DNA of 64,000 nt, taken from NCBI RefSeq assembly GCF_013256625.1, contig NZ_CP053908.1:2480001-2544000 (forward strand), read 5' to 3'. Positions 35,125 through 44,247 of the stretch are shown piece by piece; positions within the stretch are counted from its first letter, which is position 1, and every line of letters starts with the position of its first letter. The DNA comes from Hymenobacter sp. BRD128. GTDB taxonomy: Bacteria; Bacteroidota; Bacteroidia; Cytophagales; Hymenobacteraceae. The notes under the pieces were generated by a model that saw only the letters and a list, made by a program, of their open reading frames with translations, was not told where the DNA came from and made no database searches. The translations under genes and the position numbers were made by a program.

Positions 35125-35955
35125 TTATAATTGCTTGCTTAACAGCAAGCCACTGTAAGAATACCCATTAATATTTACCCCTTGCAATGGCATCATGGAG
35201 ATGCCCCGGCGCCCGGCCACTTTGTGCAGCTGCGGCACCACCACGCCCATCGTGGCACCCACGGCGTAGCCCACGATATTATCGGAGAGGAAGTGCTTGC
35301 CAGCTTCGATGCGGGTATAGGCTACTGCTGCCGGCACCAGAGCCGCTGCGGCCCACACGTAGGGCTGGGCGCGCGAGCCAGGATTAAAATCGTGAAACAC
35401 CTTGGCGGCGAAGAAGGTAGCCACGGCCGTGTGCGCCGTGTGGCCGGCAAAAAACGCGTTGGTGGCAATGTGGCCATTGCGCAGGTCGCCTCCTTCCGAG
35501 CCGTAGAGGTAGGGCCGGTAGCGTGGAATATTGCCGATAGCGGTGGCAAACAGCGCATCAGCGGCGGCCAGGGACTCAATATACAGCACCACTACCTGCC
35601 CGTAGCGACTGCGGGCGGCCGGGTTCAGCGCCAGCAGGCCGGGCGCGATAACCAGCGTAGGATAGCACAGCAAGTCGCCGGCCGTCTGGAAGCCCGTGCT
35701 ATAGTAGCCGGCCGAAAAGCGGTCGAAGGCCGGAATGTCGTTCTTATTGAGCGTGGCCAACTCAGCGTTGGTAAGGCCACTGCGTTGCTGCGAGCGGTAG
35801 AGGCCAAAGGCGCTCACGGCCGCCTCGCCCACAATAACGGGCGCCTCAACGGCGAAGCGGGTACGGTAGGGCGAAGGGGCCTGCTGGGCGCTGGCCGGCT
35901 GGGCGGCGGCCAGGCTCAGCGTGCCGGCCAGAATCGGGGCGAAAAAGTGCTTCAT
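35125..35955 (-). CDS. PAP2-family phosphatase, exported
   Basis: 276 residues from the ATG at 35955, with a signal peptide ending near ASAQ (residue 24). The PAP2 signature is spread as RYRPYLY (145-151), FFAGHTAHT (168-176) and R215-x5-H221-x3-D225 (TRIEAGKHFLSDN). The usual Ser-Gly-His of the second motif is Ala-Gly-His here, while the catalytic His172 is kept. It probably acts on a lipid or isoprenoid phosphate at the periplasmic face; substrate unknown. Confidence 0.85.
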   Translation of the reverse strand: MKHFFAPILAGTLSLAAAQPASAQQAPSPYRTRFAVEAPVIVGEAAVSAFGLYRSQQRSGLTNAELATLNKNDIPAFDRFSAGYYSTGFQTAGDLLCYPTLVIAPGLLALNPAARSRYGQVVVLYIESLAAADALFATAIGNIPRYRPYLYGSEGGDLRNGHIATNAFFAGHTAHTAVATFFAAKVFHDFNPGSRAQPYVWAAAALVPAAVAYTRIEAGKHFLSDNIVGYAVGATMGVVVPQLHKVAGRRGISMMPLQGVNINGYSYSGLLLSKQL

Positions 35956-36097
35956 ATCTAACAAAAGAAAGCCACTCAAACGCAAGGAACCAAACTAAGG
36001 TTAAGCCGGCAACTGCACAGTACTTCCGTCGGTTTTCTTCCGCTTTTGGCGGCCCAGCAACCTAGCCAGCTACTGCCTCGGTGTGCATAGCCTGGCT

Positions 36098-36958
36098 TCA
36101 GTACTTGCGCGCTAGGGGGTTGAAACCCAGTAGCTCTTTCTCCGCTAATACCGCCGACATGGCCTGATACACGGGCGCCAGCGCCTGTCGCGAAAGGCCC
36201 AGGGCTCGCACCAGCAGTACGTTGGGACGGGCCTGGGTTACGGCCACTACTAGCGGGCGCCCGGCCAGGCTAGCGTGCAAATCTGTTTGGCCAGGTGGCG
36301 GCAATTGGCGCAAGGCGGCGGCCAGGCGCCGAAACTGCGCACCGGCCGGTGGCCCCACCAAATAGATGGACAGCGCCGAATGATACGGCCCAAACGTAGC
36401 CTGCGAGGTAGCCAGGTGCTCGGCGGGCCGCAGGGCAAAGCGGTCGAGCAGGGCTAGCCGGCCGGCCACGTGCACGCGCAGCTCGGTAGCGAAGGTGGTA
36501 AAGGCAAATTTTTCGCCCGCGTCGGTGCGGCCGGCGTGCCACCAGTCGGCCAGGAGCAAGGTGGCCGACTGGGCCAGGTGCCAATGCTGAACCTGGCGGT
36601 AGCGGCTGGCGGCCTGGGGCACCAGCGGGTCGGGCAGCACCACGACCAGGGCATTTTCGGCTACGTAGCCTTCGGTTAGCTGCTCGGCCGGCCGGCTATC
36701 CAGCGACTTAAAAATGCGCGTATTAGCCTGCGTGGAAAGCAGCAGGCGACTAGCTTCTTCGCAGCGCACGCGCAGCCGGATGCTGTCGCCGGCCAGCAGG
36801 CCGCCGCCGTAGCTGGCCAGCACGGCGTGGCAGGCGGGGCTGGCCGGCGCGGCGGGGTTAATAATTTTGAGGGGCTGGATGCTGCGGCTAGCCACCAGCC
36901 GCGACTGCTGCCGCACCTGGGCTACCACCAGCTCGCTCCAGGGCGCTTGGTCGGGCAT
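36098..36958 (-). CDS. ureD: Urease accessory protein UreD
   Basis: 286 residues. UreD binds apo-urease and forms the nickel channel with UreF and UreG. Family features: KIINP near residue 32, YGGGLLAGDSIRLRV (about 50-64), LSTQANTRIFKS (about 74-85), PLVPQAASRYRQ (about 112) and WWHAGRTDAGE (about 138). It lies 8 kb from ureG, beyond gltBD and on the opposite strand, so it is not cotranscribed with the rest of the urease genes. Confidence 0.92.
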   Translation of the reverse strand: MPDQAPWSELVVAQVRQQSRLVASRSIQPLKIINPAAPASPACHAVLASYGGGLLAGDSIRLRVRCEEASRLLLSTQANTRIFKSLDSRPAEQLTEGYVAENALVVVLPDPLVPQAASRYRQVQHWHLAQSATLLLADWWHAGRTDAGEKFAFTTFATELRVHVAGRLALLDRFALRPAEHLATSQATFGPYHSALSIYLVGPPAGAQFRRLAAALRQLPPPGQTDLHASLAGRPLVVAVTQARPNVLLVRALGLSRQALAPVYQAMSAVLAEKELLGFNPLARKY

Positions 36959-36992
36959 GGGGCAAAGTAACGCCGCACGGGCTCCGGTAACA

Positions 36993-37406
36993 CTATTCGG
37001 CCTTGCGCAGCTCTTCGGGCTCGAAAAGACGGGCCAGCTTGCGCTTGCGCTCCACCAGCTGAAAAGTAGCGCGGTCGCGGCTCTCGCTCCAAAAGATATC
37101 CGAAATCAGCCCCCGGTGCGCGGGCCGGCCGGGCACGGGCCGCACCTCTTCTACCAGGTCGCCAAAGCCAAAGGCCGGCTTGTTATACAGCTCCTTAAAT
37201 AGCTCGCCACGCACCAGAAACTGCTGCTCGTCGTAGCGCAGGGTTATCCATTCGCTATCGGCGTCGAGGTCGCTCACTTTCTCAAATACTTTGCCCACGG
37301 GCTCTAGTATCTCAAAGGAGCGGCGGTTGGCGGGGTGCAGGTAGCGGTAGCCGTACTCGGGCGACCAAGCATATAACCCAAAAACAACGGGACGGGGACG
37401 GGGCAT
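36993..37406 (-). CDS. Conserved hypothetical protein, 137 residues
   Basis: A small soluble protein, starting MPRPRPVVFGLYAWSPEYGY, with aromatic residues and charged pairs throughout, no signal peptide and no recognised motif. It ends 34 bases before the ureD start in the same direction, so the two may be cotranscribed. A link to urease is not shown. Confidence 0.65.
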   Translation of the reverse strand: MPRPRPVVFGLYAWSPEYGYRYLHPANRRSFEILEPVGKVFEKVSDLDADSEWITLRYDEQQFLVRGELFKELYNKPAFGFGDLVEEVRPVPGRPAHRGLISDIFWSESRDRATFQLVERKRKLARLFEPEELRKAE

Positions 37407-37667
37407 AAACGGCGCAAAGCTAGCGGAGCCGAGCTTATAACAGCGGCGCGCATGCCCTGGTTGTGCCCCCGCCCGAAAACCACCGCACTCCTATCCTACA
37501 GCAACTTCGGGGTTGAAGCACGGTGCGGGCTGCCCCGAAGCTGCCCTAATTATACTGACTTGCTAAGATGCCTGAGCTACTAGCAGGTTTCTTATTTATT
37601 TTATTAGGAATTTATATTTTAAACAGTGTTTCATCCTAGATTTGCAAAATATCCTCACCTTCTCTTC

Positions 37668-39293
37668 ATGAAGACAATTTTATCCCAACACTTTTCCTGC
37701 TCTTATAAGCCCCTGTTGCTGGCGGCTGGCCTGGGTGTCTCGCTGGCTAGCCACGCTCAGTACATGCCCGGCAACCTCGTAGTGCTGCGCGTGGGCGACG
37801 GCGTAAATTCGCTGACCAGCACCTCGGCCCCTACCTATCTGGACGAGTACACGCCGGCCGGGGTACTTCAATCTTCTCTGCCCCTTAATAATGCCGCTGG
37901 CACTGCCAATAAGCTTACCAATACCGGCAATAGCACTTCGGAAGGCCTGCTAACCCTTTCGGCCGATGGGCGCTATCTGCTCACAACCGGCTATAACGCG
38001 GAAGTGGGCCTAGCCACCGTCAATACCACGGCGGCGGCGGTGGTGCCGCGCACCGTGGCCCGCGTCGACGCGAGCCGGAGCGTGGATATTTCGACCGCGC
38101 TCACCAACGCCTACTCGGGCGGTAATATTCGCGGGGCCGCCAGCGCCGACGGCACTAGCTTTTTCCTGTCGGGCAGCAATGCCGGAGTACGCTACGCGGG
38201 GCTGGGCGCCACTATTTCCAGCGGCATCAGCACCACTATCAGCAGCCCCCGCGTGGTGCGGATATACCGCAACCGGGTGTATTTCTCGACGGGTTCGGGC
38301 ACCACGCCGGGCATTTACGTCATTGATTTGGCCACGAACACTACTTCGGGGCAAACGGCCACGTCTTTTTTACCCACCGGCATCGGCACCAACTCGGCTA
38401 GCCCCTACGGCTTTGTGCTGTTTGACCGCGACCCCAACGTGCCGGGCTTCGACGCGGCCTACGTGGCCGACGACGGCATTGGCACCCCGAGTCCCGGCAT
38501 TCAAAAGTGGTCGTTTGATGGCAGTGCCTGGACGCTGCAAGGCATCATTGGCTCAGCTTACCGGGGCCTCACGGGCACGCTCAACCCCGATGGCAGCGCG
38601 ACGCTTTACGCCACCACCAACACCTCGGCCGGGGGCAACCAGCTGGTGAGCGTGACGGATGTGAATGCCTACAACGCGGTTCCCAGCACCACGGCCGTGA
38701 CCGTGCGCGTCACGGCCATTGCGCGCGCGGCCCTGCGGGGGGTCGAGTTTGCGCCTGGTACGGTGGTGGTGCTGCCGGTGGTGCTCACCGGCTTTGCGGC
38801 GGCGCGCACGGCAGCCGGCGTGCAGCTGCGCTGGGCCACGGCTTCGGAAGCCAACAGCGCGCACTTTAAGGTAGAGCGTAGCCTCGATGGGATAGTCTTT
38901 AGCCACATTGCTACGGCCGCGGCGGCCGGCACCTCCCAGCGGCCCCGCGCCTACGCTCACCTCGATGCGGGGGCTCCTACCGGCCCGCTCTACTACCGCC
39001 TGCGCCAGCTAGACCTCGATGGTACTGCCCACTACTCGCCGGTAGTGGCCGTGAGCGGCAGCACCCCTTCCGGGCTAGCCCTCAGCCCCAACCCGGTGCG
39101 CGAAAGCCTGCACCTAACTACTACCGCAGCCACTGCCTACACGGTGCGCACCGCCCTGGGCCAGCCAGTAGCTCAAGGCCTTACCGCCGAAGGCGCGGCT
39201 ACCATCAGCGTGGCTAGCCTGCCGGTGGGCGTTTATTTCCTCGAGCTGCACACCGGTATGGGCCGCGTAGTCCAGCGGTTTGTAAAAGAATAG
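37668..39293 (+). CDS. Secreted protein with type IX sorting domain
   Basis: 541 residues from the ATG at 37668. Signal peptide to about residue 31 (LLLAAGLGVSLASHAQ). The body (about 32-360) is Thr/Ser/Gly-rich beta structure with repeated G-x-Y/F-I-D and DGT-type turns, suggesting a propeller-like surface protein. A fibronectin-like segment follows (about 380-460: VQLRWATASEANSAHFKVERS). The C-terminal sorting domain starts LSPNPVRESLHL and ends VVQRFVKE, the hallmark of Bacteroidota type IX secretion. Ligand and activity unknown. Confidence 0.85.
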   Translation: MKTILSQHFSCSYKPLLLAAGLGVSLASHAQYMPGNLVVLRVGDGVNSLTSTSAPTYLDEYTPAGVLQSSLPLNNAAGTANKLTNTGNSTSEGLLTLSADGRYLLTTGYNAEVGLATVNTTAAAVVPRTVARVDASRSVDISTALTNAYSGGNIRGAASADGTSFFLSGSNAGVRYAGLGATISSGISTTISSPRVVRIYRNRVYFSTGSGTTPGIYVIDLATNTTSGQTATSFLPTGIGTNSASPYGFVLFDRDPNVPGFDAAYVADDGIGTPSPGIQKWSFDGSAWTLQGIIGSAYRGLTGTLNPDGSATLYATTNTSAGGNQLVSVTDVNAYNAVPSTTAVTVRVTAIARAALRGVEFAPGTVVVLPVVLTGFAAARTAAGVQLRWATASEANSAHFKVERSLDGIVFSHIATAAAAGTSQRPRAYAHLDAGAPTGPLYYRLRQLDLDGTAHYSPVVAVSGSTPSGLALSPNPVRESLHLTTTAATAYTVRTALGQPVAQGLTAEGAATISVASLPVGVYFLELHTGMGRVVQRFVKE

Positions 39294-39514
39294 CCTGCCT
39301 CCATTTTACCAGGCTAGCCAGGGCACATACCGGCCCGGCTACTCGGCGTAGTAGCAGCTGCTGACTTTGCTAGCAGACCCGTGACTTTCGCTAGCTGGCT
39401 TAGCGGCCGCCGGGCGCAGCATATCCTAATCCGGTTAGCGCCGTAAGAGGAGGCCTATCCGCTGGCCGCGCCAGTGAGGCTCAGTAGTAAGAGCCCGCGC
39501 GGCGGCTTTTTTTT

Positions 39515-41431
39515 ATGCCTACCCCCAGCTTACCCAAATCCAAGCCCGCTCCTGCTGCTAAAAAGGCTGCCCCGGCCGCCACCCCCCAAACCGCTTCGGC
39601 CGCCTCGACCAAAGCCGTTGTTTCTGCTGCCAAGCCTGTTGTTGCCCAGCCCGTGCGCGATGGTTTCGGGGCCTTGCCCCACGCCCAAGGCACCACGTTT
39701 CGAGTGTGGGCCCCGGCCGCCAGCGCCGTGTCAGTTATCGGCACTTTTAATAACTGGGACAAAACCGCTAGCCCTTTGCAAGCCGAGGAAGGCGGCAACT
39801 GGGCCGCCGACCTGCCCGGTGTGAAGCCCGGCGCCGGCTACAAGTTCGCGCTGCAGACCCCGGCCGGCGAACTCACCCGCAACGACCCCTACGCCCGCGC
39901 CGTCACCAACTCGGCCGGCCACTCGCTGGTGTTCGACCCCTACGATTTTGACTGGGAAGGCGATAACTTCCAGATGCCGGCCTGGAACGACCTCATCATC
40001 TACGAGCTGCACATCGGCACTTTTAACGCCAAAGAAGCCGGCCACCCCGGCACTTTCCGCGACGTCATCGAGCGGCTAGGCTACCTGCAGGGGTTGGGCG
40101 TGAACTGCATCGAGATAATGCCGGCCACTGAGTTTCCGGGAGCCTACTCGTGGGGCTACAACCCGTCGAACCCCTTCGCGCTGGAAAGCGACTACGGCGG
40201 GGCCGAGGCCTTTCGTGAGTTGGTGAAGGCCGCGCACCAGCACGGCATTGCCGTGATTCTGGACGTGGTGTACAATCACTTTGGCCCCGGCGACCTCGAC
40301 CTCTGGCAGTTTGATGGCTGGCAGGAAAACGACGGCGGCGGCATTTATTTCTACAACGACTGGCGCGCCGAGACGCCTTGGGGCCACAACCGCCCCGACT
40401 ACGGCCGCCCCGAGGTGCGCCGCTACATCCGCGACAATGCCCTGATGTGGCTCGAAGACTACCACTGCGACGGCCTGCGGATGGATGCCATCGCATTTAT
40501 TCGCAACGTACACGGCGAGGAAGACCCCGGCGCCGACCTGCCCGACGGCTGGAGCCTGATGCGCTGGGTAAACGAGGAAATCAAAGCCCGCCAGCCCTGG
40601 AAAATTACGATTGCCGAAGACCTGCGCTCAAACCCCGCCATTACGGGGCCGCTGGAGCACGGTGGCGAGGGCTTCTCGGCCCAGTGGTCGGCCTCGTTTA
40701 TTTATCCTATGCACCAGGCCCTCACGGCCTTTGCCGACGCCGACCGCGATATGCACGCCGTGGGTCGCGCCATCTGCACCGCTTACAATGGCGATGCTTT
40801 TCAGCGCGTTATCTACACCGAAAGCCACGATGAGGTAGCCAACGGCAAGAGCCGGCTGCCCGAAGAAATTGCCCCCGGCAACGTCGAAAGCTACTTTGCC
40901 AAGAAGCGCATGGTACTTGGCGCCGCGCTTACGCTCACCTCGCCCGGCATTCCGATGCTGTTTCAGGGGCAGGAATTTCTGGCGCCCGGCTCATTCAATG
41001 ATACCGAGCCGCTGAACTGGGCCTGGGCCGAGGCCCACGCCGGCCTCACCCAGCTCTACCGCGACCTCATTGCGCTGCGGCGCAACCTGCGCGGCACTAC
41101 GCCCGGCCTGCGCGGCCAGGGCTGCCACGTATTGCACGTTAATAATACCGACAAGGTAATTGCCTACGCCCGCTGGGACGGCAGCCCCGACAACGCCACC
41201 GTGGTTATTGCCAATTTTGCCAATCAGGCCCACGAAAACTACACCGTCGGCCTGCCCGCCGATGGCGAGTGGACGGTGCGCTTCAACTCCGACTGGGCAG
41301 GCTACGATGCTGATTTTCAGAATTTTCCCTGCTTCGGCACGCAGGCTGTAGGTGGGGAGTACGACGGCTACCCGCAGCACGGTAGCTTCGCGCTCGGGCC
41401 ATATGCCGTGGTAGTCCTGTCGCGCAGCTAA
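39515..41431 (+). CDS. GH13 alpha-amylase-family protein, branching-enzyme-like
   Basis: 638 residues. An Ala/Pro/Lys-rich N-terminal tail (1-48) is followed by a CBM48-like domain (about 50-140, FRVWAPAASAVSVIGTFNNW). The GH13 barrel has the conserved regions DVVYNHFG, the nucleophile Asp in DGLRMDAI, the acid Glu in TIAEDL and the HD of ESHDEVANG. A C-terminal beta domain follows. This layout matches glucan branching enzymes or trehalohydrolases. Glycogen synthase lies nearby (beyond one gene), so glycogen branching is the best guess, but the exact GH13 subfamily was not determined. Confidence 0.85.
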   Translation: MPTPSLPKSKPAPAAKKAAPAATPQTASAASTKAVVSAAKPVVAQPVRDGFGALPHAQGTTFRVWAPAASAVSVIGTFNNWDKTASPLQAEEGGNWAADLPGVKPGAGYKFALQTPAGELTRNDPYARAVTNSAGHSLVFDPYDFDWEGDNFQMPAWNDLIIYELHIGTFNAKEAGHPGTFRDVIERLGYLQGLGVNCIEIMPATEFPGAYSWGYNPSNPFALESDYGGAEAFRELVKAAHQHGIAVILDVVYNHFGPGDLDLWQFDGWQENDGGGIYFYNDWRAETPWGHNRPDYGRPEVRRYIRDNALMWLEDYHCDGLRMDAIAFIRNVHGEEDPGADLPDGWSLMRWVNEEIKARQPWKITIAEDLRSNPAITGPLEHGGEGFSAQWSASFIYPMHQALTAFADADRDMHAVGRAICTAYNGDAFQRVIYTESHDEVANGKSRLPEEIAPGNVESYFAKKRMVLGAALTLTSPGIPMLFQGQEFLAPGSFNDTEPLNWAWAEAHAGLTQLYRDLIALRRNLRGTTPGLRGQGCHVLHVNNTDKVIAYARWDGSPDNATVVIANFANQAHENYTVGLPADGEWTVRFNSDWAGYDADFQNFPCFGTQAVGGEYDGYPQHGSFALGPYAVVVLSRS

Positions 41432-41538
41432 GCGCAAGGTTTCGCGAAGTAAAAAGAGGTTTCGCTAGGGTGACTTGGAGGGCATTACCCCACCAGCCAC
41501 CCTAGCGAAACCTCTTTTTACTTCGCGAAACCTTGCGC
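41432..41538. terminator. Perfect 41-base inverted repeat between convergent genes
   Basis: The arms 41432-41472 and 41498-41538 are exact complements with a 25-base loop. It starts right after the GH13 stop and ends at the stop of the nitroreductase. A5 and T5 tracts lie inside the arms. It probably acts as a two-way terminator, though it is much longer than usual. Confidence 0.85.
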
Positions 41539-42167
41539 TAAACCGGCGCCTGGTCGTAGCGCTCGGTGGTGAGCTGCGGCCAGCCACCTTCAAACACGTA
41601 CTCCGCTAAGGGCTTGCGCCCGCGCGGAGCCACTTCGCGCGCACGCAGGGCGTCGGGCAGCTGGTCGAGGGCGCCGGGGTAGCCGATGGTGAACACGGCC
41701 ACAATCTCATACTCGGCCGGGATGCTGAAGCTAGCCCGCACGGCATCTTGCGAGAAGCCCGCCATCTGGTGAATTTGCAGGCCTAGCTCCACGGCCTGCA
41801 CCGCCAGGGTGGCCGTGGCCTGGCCCACGTCGTGCACGGCGTAGCGGTTGGGGTTGCCATCGTGCGAAAACGTGGTCTTGGCCAGGCTCGCGGCCAGCAC
41901 GGGGGCATTCTTTACCCACACCTGGTTGTACTCGCCCAGGGCACCCAACAGTTTAGCGAACGCCTCGGGGTGCGTCTCCTTACTGCCCACCAGGTAGCGC
42001 CAGGGCTGCTCGCCAAAGCACGAGGCGGCCGAGCCGGCGGCGGTAAAAAGCTGCTGGATTACCGCGGTCGGCACGGGCTGGCTGGTGTAGGCGCGCGGGC
42101 TGCGGCGCTGGGTCAGCTGCGGCAAGATGGGGTGCTCGGTGGGGAGTACGTTGGTGAGGTCGGACAT
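41538..42167 (-). CDS. Nitroreductase-family flavoprotein
   Basis: 209 residues from the ATG at 42167. It starts with the family pattern QRRSPRAYTSQPVP (FMN phosphate site) and has SCFGEQPWRYLV and an AVHDVGQATATLAVQAVELGL helix typical of FMN-dependent nitroreductases. It reduces nitro compounds or quinones using NAD(P)H; physiological substrate unknown. It is divergent from the glycogen synthase gene and convergent with the GH13 gene. Confidence 0.9.
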   Translation of the reverse strand: MSDLTNVLPTEHPILPQLTQRRSPRAYTSQPVPTAVIQQLFTAAGSAASCFGEQPWRYLVGSKETHPEAFAKLLGALGEYNQVWVKNAPVLAASLAKTTFSHDGNPNRYAVHDVGQATATLAVQAVELGLQIHQMAGFSQDAVRASFSIPAEYEIVAVFTIGYPGALDQLPDALRAREVAPRGRKPLAEYVFEGGWPQLTTERYDQAPV

Positions 42168-42315
42168 AAAAAATGTTTCGTTTGACGGTCCTAAAGCTAA
42201 TCGGCAGACTTTATGTTTTGGAGAAAGCACCGCTGCCGCGCGCTTTTTCGCGTAGGAATAACTACCGGGCCGGCTTACCTTGCCGCGCCTATTTCCCGCT
42301 CGTTCTCCCCTTGCT

Positions 42316-44154
42316 ATGCAGCCTCAGCCCCACGCGCCCGAAGTTCTGTTTCCCGATTCCTTATTAATAGAAGTAGCCTGGGAGGTATGCAACCAGGTAG
42401 GCGGCATCTACACCGTTATCCGCTCGAAGGTGCCGGCCACTATGCCGGCCTGGGGTGGGCGCTACTGCTTGCTGGGGCCTTACTTTTCGCAGCAGGCCCA
42501 GGGTGAGTTTGAGGCCTACGACGACGACCAGCTGGCCGGCATGAACGACCCCTACGCCCAGGCCGTGCGCACGCTGCGTGCGCAGGGCATGGACATCTGC
42601 ATCGGGGTGTGGCTCGTGACGGGCCGGCCCCGCGCCGTGCTCATTAACCCGTTTCAGAAATACGGGGAGCTAGCCGCGCTGAAAAGCGACCTTTGGCGCG
42701 ACCACAAGATACCCTCGCCCGATAACGACGACCTGCTGCACCAGGTCATTGCCTTCGGGCACCTGGCCACGCAGTTTGTCGAAACCGTGGCCCGCCAGAC
42801 GGTAGACCAGTGGAAGGTCATCACCCACTTTCACGAGTGGATGACGGGCGTGGCCATTCCGGAGCTGCGCCGCCGGCAGGTGCCGGCGCACCTGCTTTTT
42901 ACGACGCACGCGACGCTGCTGGGCCGCTACCTGGCCATGAACGACCCCAACTTCTACGACAACCTGATGCTCGTAGACTGGCGCGCCCAGGCCCGGCACT
43001 TCAACATCGAGCCGGCCGTGAGTATGGAGCGCGCCGCCGCCCACGGCAGCCACGTGTTCACCACCGTGAGCGAGCTAACGGTGCGCGAGTGCATCTATTT
43101 GCTGGATAGAATACCCGATGCGGTGCTGCCCAATGGCCTGAATATCGAGCGTTTCGTGGCCCTGCACGAGTTTCAGAACCTGCACAAGCTCTATAAGGAT
43201 AAAATCCACGAGTTTGTGATGGCGCACTTTTTCCAGAGCTACTCCTTCGACCTCGACCAGACGATTTACCTCTTCACCTCGGGCCGCTACGAGTACCATA
43301 ACAAGGGCTTCGACCTCACGCTGGAGGCGCTGGCCCGCCTCAACCACCGCTTGCAGGCTAGCGGGCTCGAAGGCCAGGTGGTGATGTTTTTTATCACCAA
43401 GCGCCCCTACACCAGCATCAACCCGCTGGTGCTGCAAAGCCGCGCCCAGCTAGAGGAAGTGCGCCAAACTTGCCGCGCCATCGAGGAGCAGGTAGGCGAG
43501 CGCTTGTTTTATGCCGCCGCCGCCAGCCAGGACCACCGCCTGCCCGACCTCGACAACATGGTGGATGACTACTGGAAGCTGCGTTACCGGCGCGGCCTGC
43601 AAAGCTGGAAAACGTCGTCGCTGCCGTCCGTTATCACCCATAATCTGGTAAATGACCAGGACGACGACATTCTGAATTTTGTGCGCCGGGCCAATCTCAT
43701 CAACCACCGCCACGACCGGGTAAAAATAGTGTATCACCCTGATTTTGTGAGCACTACCTCGCCCCTGTTTGGCATGGACTACGGGCAGTTTGTGCGCGGC
43801 TGCCACCTCGGCGTGTTCCCGAGCTACTACGAGCCCTGGGGTTACACGCCGCTCGAATGCGTGGCGCGCGGCGTGCCGGCCATCACCAGCGACCTCTCGG
43901 GCTTTGGCGACTACGTGCAGAAAAACGTGCCCGAGCACGAGGACAAAGGCATTTTTGTGGTGCGCCGCCAGGAGCGCAGCTTCGACCAGGCCGCCGAAGA
44001 GCTCACCGACATGCTCTGGAACTTCGTGCTACTGAGCCGCCGCGAGCGCATCAGCCAGCGCAACCGCGTCGAGAGTTCGGCCGATATTTTTGACTGGAAA
44101 AATCTGCGCGTGTATTACGACCGGGCCTACGCGCTGGCCCTGGAGCGGCAGTAA
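42316..44154 (+). CDS. Glycogen synthase, GT3 (eukaryotic-like) family
   Basis: 612 residues from the ATG at 42316. The N-terminus EVAWEVCNQVGGIYTVIRSK is the GT3 signature with the sugar-nucleotide Gly-Gly loop. THFHEWMTG and FTTHATLLGR (about 175-205) and the C-terminal acid loop YYEPWGYTPLECVARGVP (about 510-530) also fit. GT3 enzymes extend alpha-1,4-glucan from UDP-glucose, whereas most bacteria use ADP-glucose GT5 enzymes. With the GH13 protein close by it suggests a glycogen module. Regulatory phosphorylation tails of the animal enzyme are absent. Confidence 0.92.
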   Translation: MQPQPHAPEVLFPDSLLIEVAWEVCNQVGGIYTVIRSKVPATMPAWGGRYCLLGPYFSQQAQGEFEAYDDDQLAGMNDPYAQAVRTLRAQGMDICIGVWLVTGRPRAVLINPFQKYGELAALKSDLWRDHKIPSPDNDDLLHQVIAFGHLATQFVETVARQTVDQWKVITHFHEWMTGVAIPELRRRQVPAHLLFTTHATLLGRYLAMNDPNFYDNLMLVDWRAQARHFNIEPAVSMERAAAHGSHVFTTVSELTVRECIYLLDRIPDAVLPNGLNIERFVALHEFQNLHKLYKDKIHEFVMAHFFQSYSFDLDQTIYLFTSGRYEYHNKGFDLTLEALARLNHRLQASGLEGQVVMFFITKRPYTSINPLVLQSRAQLEEVRQTCRAIEEQVGERLFYAAAASQDHRLPDLDNMVDDYWKLRYRRGLQSWKTSSLPSVITHNLVNDQDDDILNFVRRANLINHRHDRVKIVYHPDFVSTTSPLFGMDYGQFVRGCHLGVFPSYYEPWGYTPLECVARGVPAITSDLSGFGDYVQKNVPEHEDKGIFVVRRQERSFDQAAEELTDMLWNFVLLSRRERISQRNRVESSADIFDWKNLRVYYDRAYALALERQ

Positions 44155-44247
44155 GTGGCTCATGCAGTGTTGCGGGGTGTTACAGCGCAGTGTTTTATAG
44201 TGAAAGAACACGCCGAGGCACTGGCTGTAACGCTGCGTAAAAACCAT

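Noticed and set aside
35182..35961. A 259-codon open frame opposite the PAP2 gene
   Set aside because: The PAP2 frame has signal peptide and catalytic motifs; the opposite frame is Gly/Arg/His-rich without motifs.
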